NCBI GenBank assembly: GCA_001724265.1
Contig: MEDY01000320.1
Coordinates: forward strand, 1 to 64,000
Direction: 5' to 3'
Source of the DNA: Rhizaria sp. SCN 62-66
Lineage: Eukaryota > Rhizaria, unplaced
DNA: 64,000 nt
Part shown: positions 1 to 10,313 of the stretch, one piece after another
How positions within the stretch are numbered: position 1 is the first letter of the stretch
Layout of the letters: the number at the start of each line of letters is the position of its first letter
Notes under the pieces: generated by a model
Database searches by the model: none
Seen by the model: the letters and a program-made list of their open reading frames with translations, nothing else
What the model was told of the DNA's origin: nothing
Made by a program: the position numbers and the translations under genes

Positions 1-1
1 C

Positions 2-1988
2 GACGGGGGCGCGGGCGGCGACGACGACGACGACGGCGGCCCCCTGGGCGGCGCCGGTGGCGACGGCGGGCTGGGCGGCGACGACGCCGACGACGACGCC
101 GCGCCCGCGCAGGACGACGACGACGACGACGCCGACGACGAAGAGCGCCTCCGCGTCCTCAAGGCCGACGCCGCCGCAGCCGCCGCTGCTGCCGCCGCCG
201 CCGCGTCCGCCGCGCCCGCCTCTGCTGCTGCCGCTGCGACCGCGTCTGCGTCTGCGTCCGGCGCGCTCGTGCCGTCCGGCGCCGACGCCGCTACGCCGCT
301 TGCGTCGTCTTCCGGCGCGCCCGTGGCCTCGAGTGCCGCTTCCGCGGCCGCCGCCGCCTCTGCTGCCGCCGCCGAGCCGCAGCGCTTCGCGTCGCTGTTG
401 CCCGGCCTGGCGGCGGGCCGGCGCTCGCCGCAGTCGGAGGCGCAGCTGCGCAGCCTGTTCGCGAGCCGCGGCCGCGTGCTCGCCGCCGCGGCCGCGCGCA
501 CGCGCACGCGCCTGGCCTTCCTGAACCCGGCGTCGGGCGCGAGCGGGCCCGCGGCGATGTCGGTGGCGGTGTCGTCGCGCGACTGGATGATCGAGGCCAT
601 GGGCGGGCTGTCGATTGACGTGCTGGCAGAGGACGCGCCCGACGCCGCGGCGCTGCGCGAGGGGCTCCTCAGCGAGATCGACACCGAGGAGGAGACTACC
701 GACGACGACGACGCGCGCGGCGCCTACAACCGCTTTACCGACGGCATCGCGCCGCGCCCGCTCTCGCGCCACCGCAAGACCCGCCTTGCGCGCGCCACGG
801 CGGCGGCCTCTGCGGCCGCCGCGGAGTCTAAGATGGGCAGCGGGAGCGCGACGGACGCACTGCTCAACAGCGCTGCCGCGGCCGCGGCCTCGGTGGCGGC
901 GGGCGAGGCGCGCGGCGTGCCCCTGGGCGCGGCCGACGGGCCTGGCGTTACTCTGCACGCCATGTCTGTGCCCACCGCCGTGGTGCCGGCGTCCGTGGCG
1001 GCAGTGCGGCGGCCGACGCCGATGTCGCACCTGCCGCCGCCGTCGTCGCTGCGGCAGCCGGCGGTGCGGCCGCTGTCCCACGACCTGCCCGCCGTGGCCA
1101 TCTGCAACGCGCGCGCGGGCGTGGCGCTGCCGCTGTACTCGCTCGTGACCGAGTCTGCGCCCATGACGGTGCACCTGCACCCCGCCGCGCGCGTGGGCAG
1201 CGCGCTGGCCGAGCCCGAGTCGGTGAAGCAGGCCGTGCTCTCGCAGCGCGTCGCCAAGGAGGTCGACGCGTACCGCGCGTCGGCCGCGCAGGCCGCCGAG
1301 ACGGCCGCGTCGCTGCGCCACCAGCTCGACCTGGTCGCGCAGGGTGCCGGCACCGCGCTGCCGGAGGACATCGCGGCCGCCGAGGTCCAGGAGGCCGAGG
1401 CGCGCGCTAACGCCGTCGCGCTCGCCGCCGCGGGGCAGCCCGTCGAGGTCGCCAAGCGCATCGTCGGAGACTACTTCACCGTCTTCTGGGCCTCGCTGGG
1501 CGCGCCCGCGGCGGGCGGCGACGCGGCCGCTGTCGACGCCGCCAACGCCGCCGCCGCCAACGCCACGGCCGCGGCGGCTGCGGCTGCTGAGGCGGAGGGC
1601 GCGTTGCCGACGATGACTGCGAGCCTCGCCGCAGGCTGCGCGCCCGAGTGGCTGAAGCAGCAGCGCCGGCGCAAGGCCGAGCAGCGGCGCGCGATGCGCG
1701 ACGCGCAGCTCCAGCGCGAGGCCGCGCTCGCCGCCGCGCAGGCCGAGGCCGAGGCGCAGGCTCAGGCGCACGCGCAGGCTCAGGCCCAGGCGCAGGCGCA
1801 GGCGCAGGCACAGGCTGATGAGTCTGCCGCCGCGATGGCCGCGATGCAAGCACATGACGCGATGCAGCCGCACGACGCGATGGCGCACGACGGCGGCAAC
1901 ATGGCCAGCGGCGGCGGCGACAACGCGGTCGAGTTCAGCGGCGGCATGGACCTGCAACAGCAGCAGATGCAGCAGCAGTTCGCCATGC

Positions 1989-2033
<45 letters not shown>

Positions 2034-2363
2034 GTGGTGAGAGCGTGGCGCCTGACGCGGGCGCGTTCGAGCACGACCAACAGACGCTCGCCCTCTTCCA
2101 GCTCCACCAGCTCCAGCAACAGCAACAACAGCAACAGCAGCTGGATGCTGTACAGGATGGCAGCATGCAGATGCACGACCCCGCGCAGGCGCAGGCGATG
2201 CACGACAACGCGGCCGCCATGCACGATGGCGCGCAGGCCATGCACGACGCCGCGGCCGCCGCGGCCGACTCCGCGTTGCCGCTGCTGCCCCCTGCTGGCG
2301 CAGACGACGCCGCTGCCGCTGCCGTTGCCGCTGCTGGCGCTGAGGCCGCCGAGCTGCACCACC

Positions 2364-2405
<42 letters not shown>

Positions 2406-2659
2406 GGCACAGCGGCGCGGTGGCTGCGCCGGACGCGGCCGTGGCGGGCATCGAGGCCGAGCTCGAGGGCTTCGGCGCCCCCGCTGCGCCTCAGGAGTTC
2501 GCCAATGCCGCCGTCGTTGCCGCTGCGCAGCATGAGGGCCTCGAGCCCACGCAGATGACCGACCCGGCCGCGGCGGGGCAGGGTGCGGAGCTCGGCGGCG
2601 TTGACACCAACAACGCGTTCGGTGTCCCGAACGTGTTCGAGGACTTTGGCCCCCAGTGA
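2..2659 (+). CDS. Ala/Gln-rich protein with polyQ tracts, 5' end outside window
   Basis: The reading frame is open from the first bases of the window, so the N-terminus lies to the left; the first complete codon is at base 2 and 885 residues are visible. It begins with aspartate/glycine runs, followed by alanine-rich linkers. A moderately complex middle part (about 120-490) contains an acidic patch (EEETTDDDD) and a less biased segment with the motif DYFTVFWASL. A basic, probably helical segment (WLKQQRRRKAEQRR, about 551-590) leads into an AQ dipeptide run, and the C-terminal third holds several polyglutamine tracts encoded by pure or nearly pure CAG. It ends with TGA at 2657. The composition resembles transcriptional co-regulators or RNA-associated proteins, but I recognise no domain and assign no function. 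There are no signal peptide or membrane segments in the visible part. Confidence 0.85.
1991..2032 (+). repeat. Uninterrupted (CAG)14 microsatellite coding for polyQ
   Basis: Fourteen perfect CAG units sit in frame inside the left-edge gene (about residues 664-677 of the visible part). There is no CAA interruption, which usually makes such a tract length-variable. Confidence 0.95.
2369..2404 (+). repeat. Uninterrupted (CAG)12 microsatellite coding for polyQ
   Basis: Twelve perfect CAG units lie in frame in the same gene, just after a short histidine run (HHHE). A third, CAA-interrupted Q tract lies between them near 2113-2142. Confidence 0.95.
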
Positions 2660-3004
2660 GTGGGTGGGCTTCATGTGACTTAGCATCCCTTAACCAAGTA
2701 CAGTAATTACAATTGATCTTCTCTCTGTGAATCCATTTCAAAAGCATACATACTCTTCTTTCAACTCGAAACCCTTTAAGTATCTATCATAATTGCTGTC
2801 TAAAATTGGCACCACGACAGACTGCCCGCCCTATAGCATTGATTTACATTTTCCGTGACATTGCCGCAGAAACGACTGCGCTCTGATGACAGCACATGGA
2901 TTTTATGGCATTTTCGTTCTTCAACCACCTCTTATAGTCCGTCAGCGCGACATTGGGCTGTTAATATAGATAATTTATTACTACTTCTATAATATCCTAT
3001 AATA
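2660..3004. other. Intergenic gap
   Basis: This is AT-rich spacer between two same-strand genes. It must hold the 3' end of the left gene and the promoter of the oxygenase gene; the last 60 bases before the ATG are strongly A/T-rich. I see no further gene. Confidence 0.7.
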
Positions 3005-4954
3005 ATGGATCAACTGTCTTCAGCTGTCGCCCGTGTTGAGGCTAGTTTTGACACGTGCTTTAAGTTGGCGGAGGATAACAATGGGCGATTTCTTGCCGTC
3101 GCCCAGCTCATTCGTCCTTCACGGCGTAAGATTGCCGCCTCTTTGCAGCGCACAACTGTGAGCATGTCGTTGGCGGACCAACTGGCTTTCCTTAGCACGC
3201 CTCTTTCATCGTGCCCGCTCGTCTCAAAGGCGCAACCACGTGCTCCTTGGCCAGAAGGCGTGAAGCCTCCGACACTCTCTGCCACGTTCGCGCCGTGGGA
3301 AGGGCTTTGGAAGCTTATCTGCTCAAGCATGACGCAGAGCTCTTTACAATCATCCTCGCCCGTTGACGTGGCTGACGGCGCCGCGTTGCTGTTGTCCCTG
3401 TGCATGGACATGCTGCGCGTGGCCACGACAACGACACAGGCTGCGCTCGACTCATCACCCGCGCTCCGCATGCGCGCCACTCCTGCTCCCATCCAACCGG
3501 CCTTCCCGTCCCGCCTATGGTGCGACTGCGCTGACGTCGCGCTTGCCGCCTGCGCCGCGCTCGCCGCCAGCGCTGCCCCCGCGCCGCGCGCGCTCGCCGC
3601 CGCTGTGGGCGCGGAGCTGCCCCTGCTCGCATCGCTCTCGACGCTCGAGCACCTCGAGCTCTACCTCGCCACTGCGAACGTGGACGCCGCCGCGCGCTTA
3701 GACGCCGTTGTGCCGCCTGTGCTCCCGCGGTTTACCAGCGCGGCAGCCTTCTTCGCGCGCTTCAGCCGGCCCACGCCGCCCCCGCGCGGCGCGTGCCTCG
3801 TGTCCGACACCGCCGCGGCCGCGCTTGCTGCCTGCGAGGCGGGCGCCACGGCGCGGCAACTGCGGCAGCACGGCATGGCCGTCTTCCCGGGCGCGCTACC
3901 GCCGGCGCTGGCGGCGCAGTGGCGCGCGGCCGCCGTGGGCGAGCTGGCCCGTCTGCTGACCCGCGTGCACGCACACGCTGGCCCCGCGGGCGCGGCGCTG
4001 CGGTCGCGTGCGCTCGATCCGCGCGGCGGGTTCAGCGAGGTCGTGTACCGCTCGCGCGGGCGCTTTGACGTGCGGTCGGTCGCCGTCGTGCGCCCCGCTA
4101 TTGAGCGTCTCATGGCCGCAGCAGACCGCGCCGAGGCCACGCGCAAGGGCAAAGGGTCCAGCACGCAGAGCACTGCAAGCGGCGATGACGCAAAGAGCGA
4201 AGTGAAGAAGAGCGGCGCGAACAGTGAGGATTGTGGCACGGAGTTCGACGGCGTGCCCGCGTGGCTGTGGGCGGTGCGCGAGGTGCTGGGCGCTGACGCG
4301 CGGCTCCACTTCGCGGGCTGCGTCGTCGCGCTGCCGGGCGCGGAGCCGCAGCAGTGGCATCGCGATGGCGGTTCGCTCTACTCCGTCGCCGAGCTGGCGC
4401 GCGCGGCCGCCGTGCCCGAGGCGGCGCTGGTGCCCGACGCCTCGGCCGCGTTCGCCTTCCAGGTCTTTATCCCGCTCGTGGATCTGGACGTCGGCAACGG
4501 CCCCACGCAGTTCATGCCCGACACCCACCTCGCGCCGGAGTTCGCCAAGCTGGACCGCTTCTACGACGAGGCGCGCGCGCTCGCGGCCGCGCCCGCGGAC
4601 CCGCGCGCGCGCGTGGCGGCGGGACCCGTCGTCGTGGCGCCGCTGGGCCGCGCGGGCGACGCTGTGATCATGGACTACCGCACCATGCACGCCGGCGCCG
4701 CCTACCCGCGGTCCGTGCAGCACGGCGACGCGGAGTGGAGCAGCACGCCCGCGGAGCAAATCAAGCAGGCGCTGGACCGGCTGCCGCGCGCGCGCCCGCT
4801 GCTGTCACTGACGTTTGCCAAGCCGTGGTGGCGCGACAGCCACAACTACGAGAACCCCTCCATCAATGAGTTTATCGCCGAGGCAGAGAACGCCAAACAA
4901 AACACAGCGGCCAACGCAAACACTGCTTCAAGCACAATGACTACCTAGAGTTAA
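3005..4954 (+). CDS. Phytanoyl-CoA dioxygenase (PhyH)-like Fe(II)/2-oxoglutarate oxygenase
   Basis: The protein is 647 residues if TAG (4946-4948) stops, or 649 if TAG is sense and the TAA at 4952-4954 ends it. Residues about 285-625 match the PhyH-type double-stranded beta-helix fold. They contain LRQHGMAVFPGAL at the domain start, an HxD iron motif in QQWHRDGG (H452, D454), a distal iron histidine in DYRTMHAG (H562), and a late arginine in RPLLSLTFAKPWW that could hold 2-oxoglutarate. The family hydroxylates small molecules or lipids such as phytanoyl-CoA, but the substrate here is unknown. The first 280 residues are less GC-biased and unrecognised, and a charged linker near residues 375-410 interrupts the oxygenase region. 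The start ATG lies directly after AT-rich spacer. The gene is convergent with the next one, 257 bases away. Confidence 0.85.
4946..4948 (+). other. In-frame TAG two codons before a TAA
   Basis: The oxygenase frame reads ...ACT ACC TAG AGT TAA. If TAG is sense in this genome the protein gains two residues and ends on TAA. If not, this is the only gene in the window ending on TAG. Confidence 0.6.
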
Positions 4955-5211
4955 TTTAAGATTTAAAATCAATCATACGGAATAATTATTTGTATCTGCT
5001 AACAATACACAAGTAGTATCTCATTCATACAATTGTATTGTGGAGCCATGAAACGTCTTGCAAATCTAAGTAGTATCTCCGAAGTTTGTTGACAAAACTG
5101 CGAGAAAAGGACAAGACAGAGTTAAGGCTGATTTAGACACAAATCCTCCCACAAATCCCCCCAAATGTTCTAAGTAACATAGTATTCGTAAGAGAGCGCG
5201 TGGCCGCCGCA

Positions 5212-8137
5212 TCAGTCGTAGATGTTGAAGTGGTCGTTGTTCTGGTGCGAGCGCAGCTTCTCTCCGACGACGCGGTGCACAACGCCCTCCTTGGGCCCCG
5301 ACCGCGCGGACGCGGACCGCGGGTTCTCGCGCGGGCGCGCCGAGCCCTCGCGCTTGCTCGCCGCCGCGGCCGCGGTCTCGCGCGCGTCGCCCGCGCGGTC
5401 CTTCTTGAACAGCGAGCCCAGTCCGACGGGCGCGCCGACGAAGCAGCGCTTGCCGTAGCGGTCGACGTGGCAGTACGGCCCAGGTTCCGTGTGCGCGGGC
5501 GGCTCGCGCAGGTAGAACCGCGCGTCGCCGCCTGCGGGGCCCTCGGCGCGCGCGCGCAGGTGCGGTCCGTGGAGCCCGCCCGCGTGTTGCGTCGTCAGCG
5601 CGGGGGACACGGCGACGACAACGCGGGGCTGCGCCGCGGCCTGCGCGCGCGTGCCCGCCATCGGCGTGTATACGCGCGACGAGACCCAGGGCTCCGCCAC
5701 GCCGCCCGCCGCGCCTGAGTTGTGGCCGTGCCCGTCGTAACCGTGACCGTGCCCGTGGCCGCTGTGGCCACCGCCGTTATAGCCGGTGTCGTAGTCATCG
5801 CCGTAGTCGCCGCCGTCGTTCAGCGGCACGAACACGGACTGTTGCTGCTGCTGTGTATAGCCGTAGCCTGCGTCGCCGAGCCCGCGGTGCGCGTGGACGC
5901 TGCCGCAGCCGCTGTCCCCCGCCCCATTACTATGCGGTGCGGGCGTGATGATACACCGAGCGGGGCCCGGGCCGTAGTCCTCGAATCCTGGCACCGGCGC
6001 CCACAGCGTCTGACTCTGCATCTGGCTCTGCATCTGACTCTGCGCCTGCGCTTGTGCCTGCGCGTATGTGGGTGCTGTGAGCACGATGCCGCGGCTCTGA
6101 TGCTGCTGCTGCTGTGCTGACACGGGCACGGCTAAGAACGCCGGCTCCGGCGCCGCCGCCGCGGGTGGAGGGCCCGCCGCGGCCGAGTGCGAGGGGTACA
6201 TGTGGTTGTGCTGCGCCGCGCGCCGGTGCTGTTGCGCCAGCATCGCGCGCCGCTGCTCCCCGTTCAGCGGCGGCGTCGCGGCGGCAGGGCCGGAAAGGGG
6301 GGAGGGAGCACCGCGGCGCGCGCGGCTGCCGGGCCGCGTGATCGTCACCGGCGGCGACGGCGCGCGCACCGGCACCGCGCGCGGCGGCGTCTGCGCACGC
6401 TGCTGCTGCTGCTGCGGCTGACGGCCACGGTTTTGAGTCGGGGTGACGGCGACGGCGACGCGTTCCGGCCGCGCTCCCGGCCGCGCCAGCGCCATCTGCG
6501 TCTCTCCAGCGGTAGCGGGGCCGACAGTGGGCGCGGGCGAGGGCTGGTGGCGCATCCCAGCTGCAGGCTGCTGCTGGGATCCTGACTGTGCGTTGGCGCG
6601 GGCGGCCATGGCGGAGGCGTTGCGCTGCAGCGGCCGGTTGACGTCCCGCTCCCACCGGTCATCACCCGCGCCGTACGCATTGGAAGCAACGGCGGGACCC
6701 ATCAGCGCGGCCGCGACGCCGCCCTCCGCCGCAGCCCAGGCGCGGTGGGGGTCGGCGCCCGCGGCGGGCGCGGCCCAGCCCCCGACCGTGGGCTGCGCGG
6801 CGCCGACCACTGGGTTCGCCGCCTGCCACGCCTGCGCGTGCAGCAGTGCGGGCGCCGCGTTGCCCGCAGCGTAGCTGCTCGCGTACTGCGGCGTGGCAGC
6901 CCGGCCGTTGTTCGTCCTGTTGCTGTTATTGTTGTGGTGATTGTTAGAGGACGGGTGGCCCCACCAGGGCTCGCTGTCGGCGGTGCCGGCGCCCTCGGTC
7001 TGCGCGCGCGGCGGCACCGGCGCCGGGGCCGCGGCGGCGGCGGCCAGCGCGGCGGCCTCGGCGCCGTCCAGCACCCACCCGGCAGGCGCGGCGTGCGCGC
7101 GCGCGCGGGCGCGGGCCGCGGGGCCGGCGGGCGCGCCGGGGGGCAGCCCGGTCACACCAGCGGCGCCTGATCCGGGACGCGCGGCGCCGAAGACGGCTGC
7201 GGCGGGGACTACGGAGGTGTCTGCGCCAAAGGCCTGCTGCTGCTGGCGGCCGTAGTGCTGCGCGGCGAGCTGCTGCGGCGCCGCCAGCGGCACGGGCGTG
7301 GGGATATACACCAGCGGCGTGTGCGGGGTCGCGGGCCGCTGATGCTGCTACGAGGCTTTGACCTGCGCCACTGCGGGCGGCCGGCCCGCCACGTGCGCGG
7401 CCCACGCAACCGCTTCGTCTGACTGCTGCTGCTGCTGCTTGCTGCGGGCGGCGGAGGCGACGGCGGCGGAGAGGAAGGCCTGCTGGTTGTACTGGTTCTG
7501 CGGCGGCGCGTGGGAGCCTGTGGCAACGGCGGGCGGCGCGGCTGTGGGCGCGTAGGGCGCCGTGTGCGCGTGATTATTGTCGCTGTAGTTGTTGTAGTTG
7601 TTGTAGCTACTGTTATCGGCGATGTAGAAGGGGCGTGACGCGTCGCCCCCGCTGCCGGGTCGCGCGGCGACCGCGATCACGGGCCCCGCAAACGGCACGA
7701 GCTCGGAGCGCGGGATCGCCACTGCGCCGGTGTTGTGGGCCGACGGGGCGGCGTACTGAGGTCCCTGTGGCTGCTGATACTGTTCGCTTTGACCGGGAGC
7801 GGGGGCCCAGACGGGCTGCCAGGCCTCGACCATGGGGTCCAGTGCGGGGGCAGCGGCTCCGGGCGCGGGCTGCCACAAGGATAACGCGGGGAGCACCTTG
7901 TGCAGCTTGACGGGCGGCACAAACGACGGTACAACCGTTTGCGACGGCTGCGGGGAGAGAGAAGGAAAGAACGAGAAGGAAGTGAAGTGAGAAGCGTGAG
8001 GTTACGCGAGTCATAGCGAGGTATGAAAAAGCAACCAAGAGCAGTAAATAGCGCGGGAGTAAAGAACGTACCGTGGCCACGCGCGGGTTAATCCATCCGC
8101 CGTATGCAGGAATGGGTGTCGCGCCTGTTGAGGCCAT
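5212..8137 (-). CDS. Gln/Ala/Pro-rich protein, two exons, with in-frame TAG
   Basis: Exon 1 is 8137-8072 (22 codons, MASTGATPIPAYGGWINPR...). A 124-base intron (8071-7948) runs from GTACGT to CCGCAG, and exon 2 is 7947-5212, ending in TGA. The product is 933 residues if the TAG at 7350-7348 (codon 222) is read as sense; a conventional reading would cut it to 221. The frame, composition and GC content continue unchanged across the TAG and there is no AT-rich gap, so one gene is favoured. The protein is mostly low complexity: Asn/Tyr-rich (SSYNNYNNYSDNN), Gln runs, Pro-rich and a Gly/His stretch (HSGHGHGHGYDGHGH). The C-terminal 110 residues are more complex, with PGPYCHVDRYGKRCF followed by a basic tail. 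I recognise no family. It is divergent from the G-alpha gene. Confidence 0.75.
7348..7350 (-). other. In-frame TAG codon (codon 222)
   Basis: The context is VKAS-TAG-QHQRP. The open frame continues without any TAA or TGA for another 711 codons, with the same Q/P/A-rich composition. Confidence 0.75.
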
Positions 8138-8807
8138 AAAACACCTGTGAGTGAGGAGGGCGAAAGGGCGTTTCGTGAGGTTCGGGTCGGAGGAGGAAAT
8201 GGGGTCAAATTATGAGCTGAGATGTAGCAATTGAAAACCCGATAGTAAACATCATAGATAAAACCGAAAATGAAACAGATGTGACATTTGACGACAAGAC
8301 AATCGCGCTAGGACATTGTTTCATTTAAGCGTCGAGCCTCAACTTGAGTCTGATTTTTCGGTCCTGCCTCGACCTGCGATCGTCCGAGAGCATGCTTTTT
8401 GAGGCCATCGCAACCCTCCACGTTCAAAAGCAAGGCTCGCTTGGAGCGGCTAATGACCACATTTGGAAGTTACAGCGCTCTATGGTATTTTGCGAGTTCT
8501 GGGACTCGTTCCTTTTTGGTGTAAGGTCGCTTGGTGGTTTTTCTACGGCGTACCAACTGACTTAATCTCGCTCCCTCGCCAGTCGTCGACGAGCTTAGTC
8601 GGCGAACTCTTTACTATGCCTACCAGCCCTTGTTTTAACTAAATTTGATTTCAACGAGTATTATCTGTGCTTTCAACATAATGAGCTTGCTCACACTGCT
8701 ATTCTCTTTACTTACGCGTCCATACCCCTGTGGACAGAACCTTACTTTGACCGTTAAAGCATCTTGGCCAGTGACTCGACTGAACGCATTGGCAGGGTTT
8801 CCGCGAA
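8138..8807. other. Shared divergent promoter region
   Basis: This 670-base, less GC-rich gap lies between the minus-strand Q/A-rich gene and the plus-strand G-alpha gene. It should contain both promoters. I see no convincing gene or RNA in it. Confidence 0.6.
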
Positions 8808-10313
8808 ATGGGCAACACTTGTAGCGCTGAGGGCGCTTGTTGCGCGAGTGATCCTCGTGCTGGCCTTGACCCGTCCGCCTCGGTGCCTGAGGAGACGCAC
8901 AACGCGGCCCCCACGCCGCGCCAGACGGGCGCCGCCTCGAACCCCGCCGCACCGCCCTCCAACGCCGGGGGCGCGGCGCCCGGCGCGCCCGCGGGCGCCG
9001 AACCCCCCGCCGGCGGCGCCGCTTCTGTGGCGCCCCGCGCGCCGTCTGTGGCGCCTGGCGCCGCGGCGGCGACCGCGAGCGCGTCTGCGCTGCCGCCGCC
9101 CGGGCCGCACGAGCCGAAGCAGTTCAGCAAAACGTTCCGCATTCTGCTGCTGGGCGCGGGCGAGTCCGGCAAGACGACGTTCACGCAACAGCTGTCGCTG
9201 ATCCACAACATCAACCAGATCTCTGAGGAGGAGCGCAAGCGCAACACGCTGCAGGCGCTACACGAGAACGTCATCCAGTGCATGTCAGCGACGGCCGCCA
9301 ACGCCATGCGCCTGGGCTACTCGCTCTCACAGGAAGAGGCGGAGAAGCTCGACGCGATCAAGACTGCGCCGAAGCTCGACCGCATTTTCGCCGAGGACGT
9401 GCTGCAGCTGTGGAACACCGAAGTGATGCAGCGCTCGTACCAGCAGAAGAACAAGTACTGGGTGCTCGACACAGCCGAGTGGCTCATCGCCAACGTCACG
9501 CGCTTCGCCGATGAGGCGTACTCGCCGACGCGCGAGGACATCATCCTGTCGCGCCGCCGCACCACGGGCATTACTGAGCACACGTACATCGTTGACGATA
9601 CGGCTTTCACGATCATCGACGTCGGCGGCCAGCGTGCAGAGCGTCGCAAGTGGGTGCAGTTCTTTGCCGACGTTCACTGCATCGTCTTCTTCGTTTCGGC
9701 CATCGGCTTCTGCAAGGTGCTGTTCGAGGACCGCAACACGTACCAGATGAAGGAAGCGCTGGAGCTATTCTCGGCGACGTTCCGCGTGCCCGCGCCGCAG
9801 ACGGGGCCACGCATCGACAACGACTGGCAGGACTACGTGTTTGAAACAACACCCATCCACGTCGTCTTCAACAAGATGGACATGCTCGAGGCCTCGCTAG
9901 GCAAGCACAACCTCTCGTCGTGTTTCCCGTCGTATAAGGCGCAGAACCTGCCGGACCCAGTGATGCAGTTCCTGCAGCAGACGTTCGTGGAGCGCGTGTC
10001 GTCGATCCGCGCGCCGCCCGACTTCCACCGTATCTCGGCCACCAACGAGGCCGATGTGCACGAGCTTTTCTCCAAGATCTCCAACTTCCTTGTCGAGAAG
10101 GAAAAGGCCGGCATCGCGCTCAACATGTTCATGCAGGTGGAGAAGCAGCGCGAGAAGGATGCGGCCAACAACCCGCGGTCGCCGCCCGCCGAACTCGCGC
10201 GCCAGCGCACCCGCCAGAACCTCAACGGCGGCGGCAAGGACGCCGAGCAGGACAAGAAGCGCAGCCGCCAGCGCATGAAGCGCATCCAAGAGCTCATGCG
10301 CGACGGCTCATGA
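8808..10313 (+). CDS. Heterotrimeric G-protein alpha subunit
   Basis: This is a 501-residue intronless GTPase that couples membrane receptors to effectors at the plasma membrane. The N-terminus MGNTCS fits N-myristoylation at Gly2 and palmitoylation at Cys5, with further cysteines at 11-12. An Ala/Pro-rich insert of about 90 residues precedes the GTPase core. Motifs in order are the P-loop GAGESGKT (116-123), the alpha-helical domain (about 130-245), switch I RRRTTGI with the arginine conserved (249-255), switch II DVGGQ (271-275), NKMD (355-358) and SAT (410-412). The P-loop ends in Thr instead of the usual Ser. Unusually, after the last core helix the protein continues about 65 residues into a charged tail (QREKDAANN...KKRSRQRMKRIQELMRDGS), replacing the short C-terminus that contacts receptors. 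It is longer than the usual 350-400 residues at both ends. It ends on TGA. Confidence 0.96.
   Translation: MGNTCSAEGACCASDPRAGLDPSASVPEETHNAAPTPRQTGAASNPAAPPSNAGGAAPGAPAGAEPPAGGAASVAPRAPSVAPGAAAATASASALPPPGPHEPKQFSKTFRILLLGAGESGKTTFTQQLSLIHNINQISEEERKRNTLQALHENVIQCMSATAANAMRLGYSLSQEEAEKLDAIKTAPKLDRIFAEDVLQLWNTEVMQRSYQQKNKYWVLDTAEWLIANVTRFADEAYSPTREDIILSRRRTTGITEHTYIVDDTAFTIIDVGGQRAERRKWVQFFADVHCIVFFVSAIGFCKVLFEDRNTYQMKEALELFSATFRVPAPQTGPRIDNDWQDYVFETTPIHVVFNKMDMLEASLGKHNLSSCFPSYKAQNLPDPVMQFLQQTFVERVSSIRAPPDFHRISATNEADVHELFSKISNFLVEKEKAGIALNMFMQVEKQREKDAANNPRSPPAELARQRTRQNLNGGGKDAEQDKKRSRQRMKRIQELMRDGS

Noticed and set aside
5212-7311. Independent gene beginning at a GTG near 7311
   Set aside because: There is no ATG start and no spacer, and the frame is continuous with the upstream exon except for one TAG.
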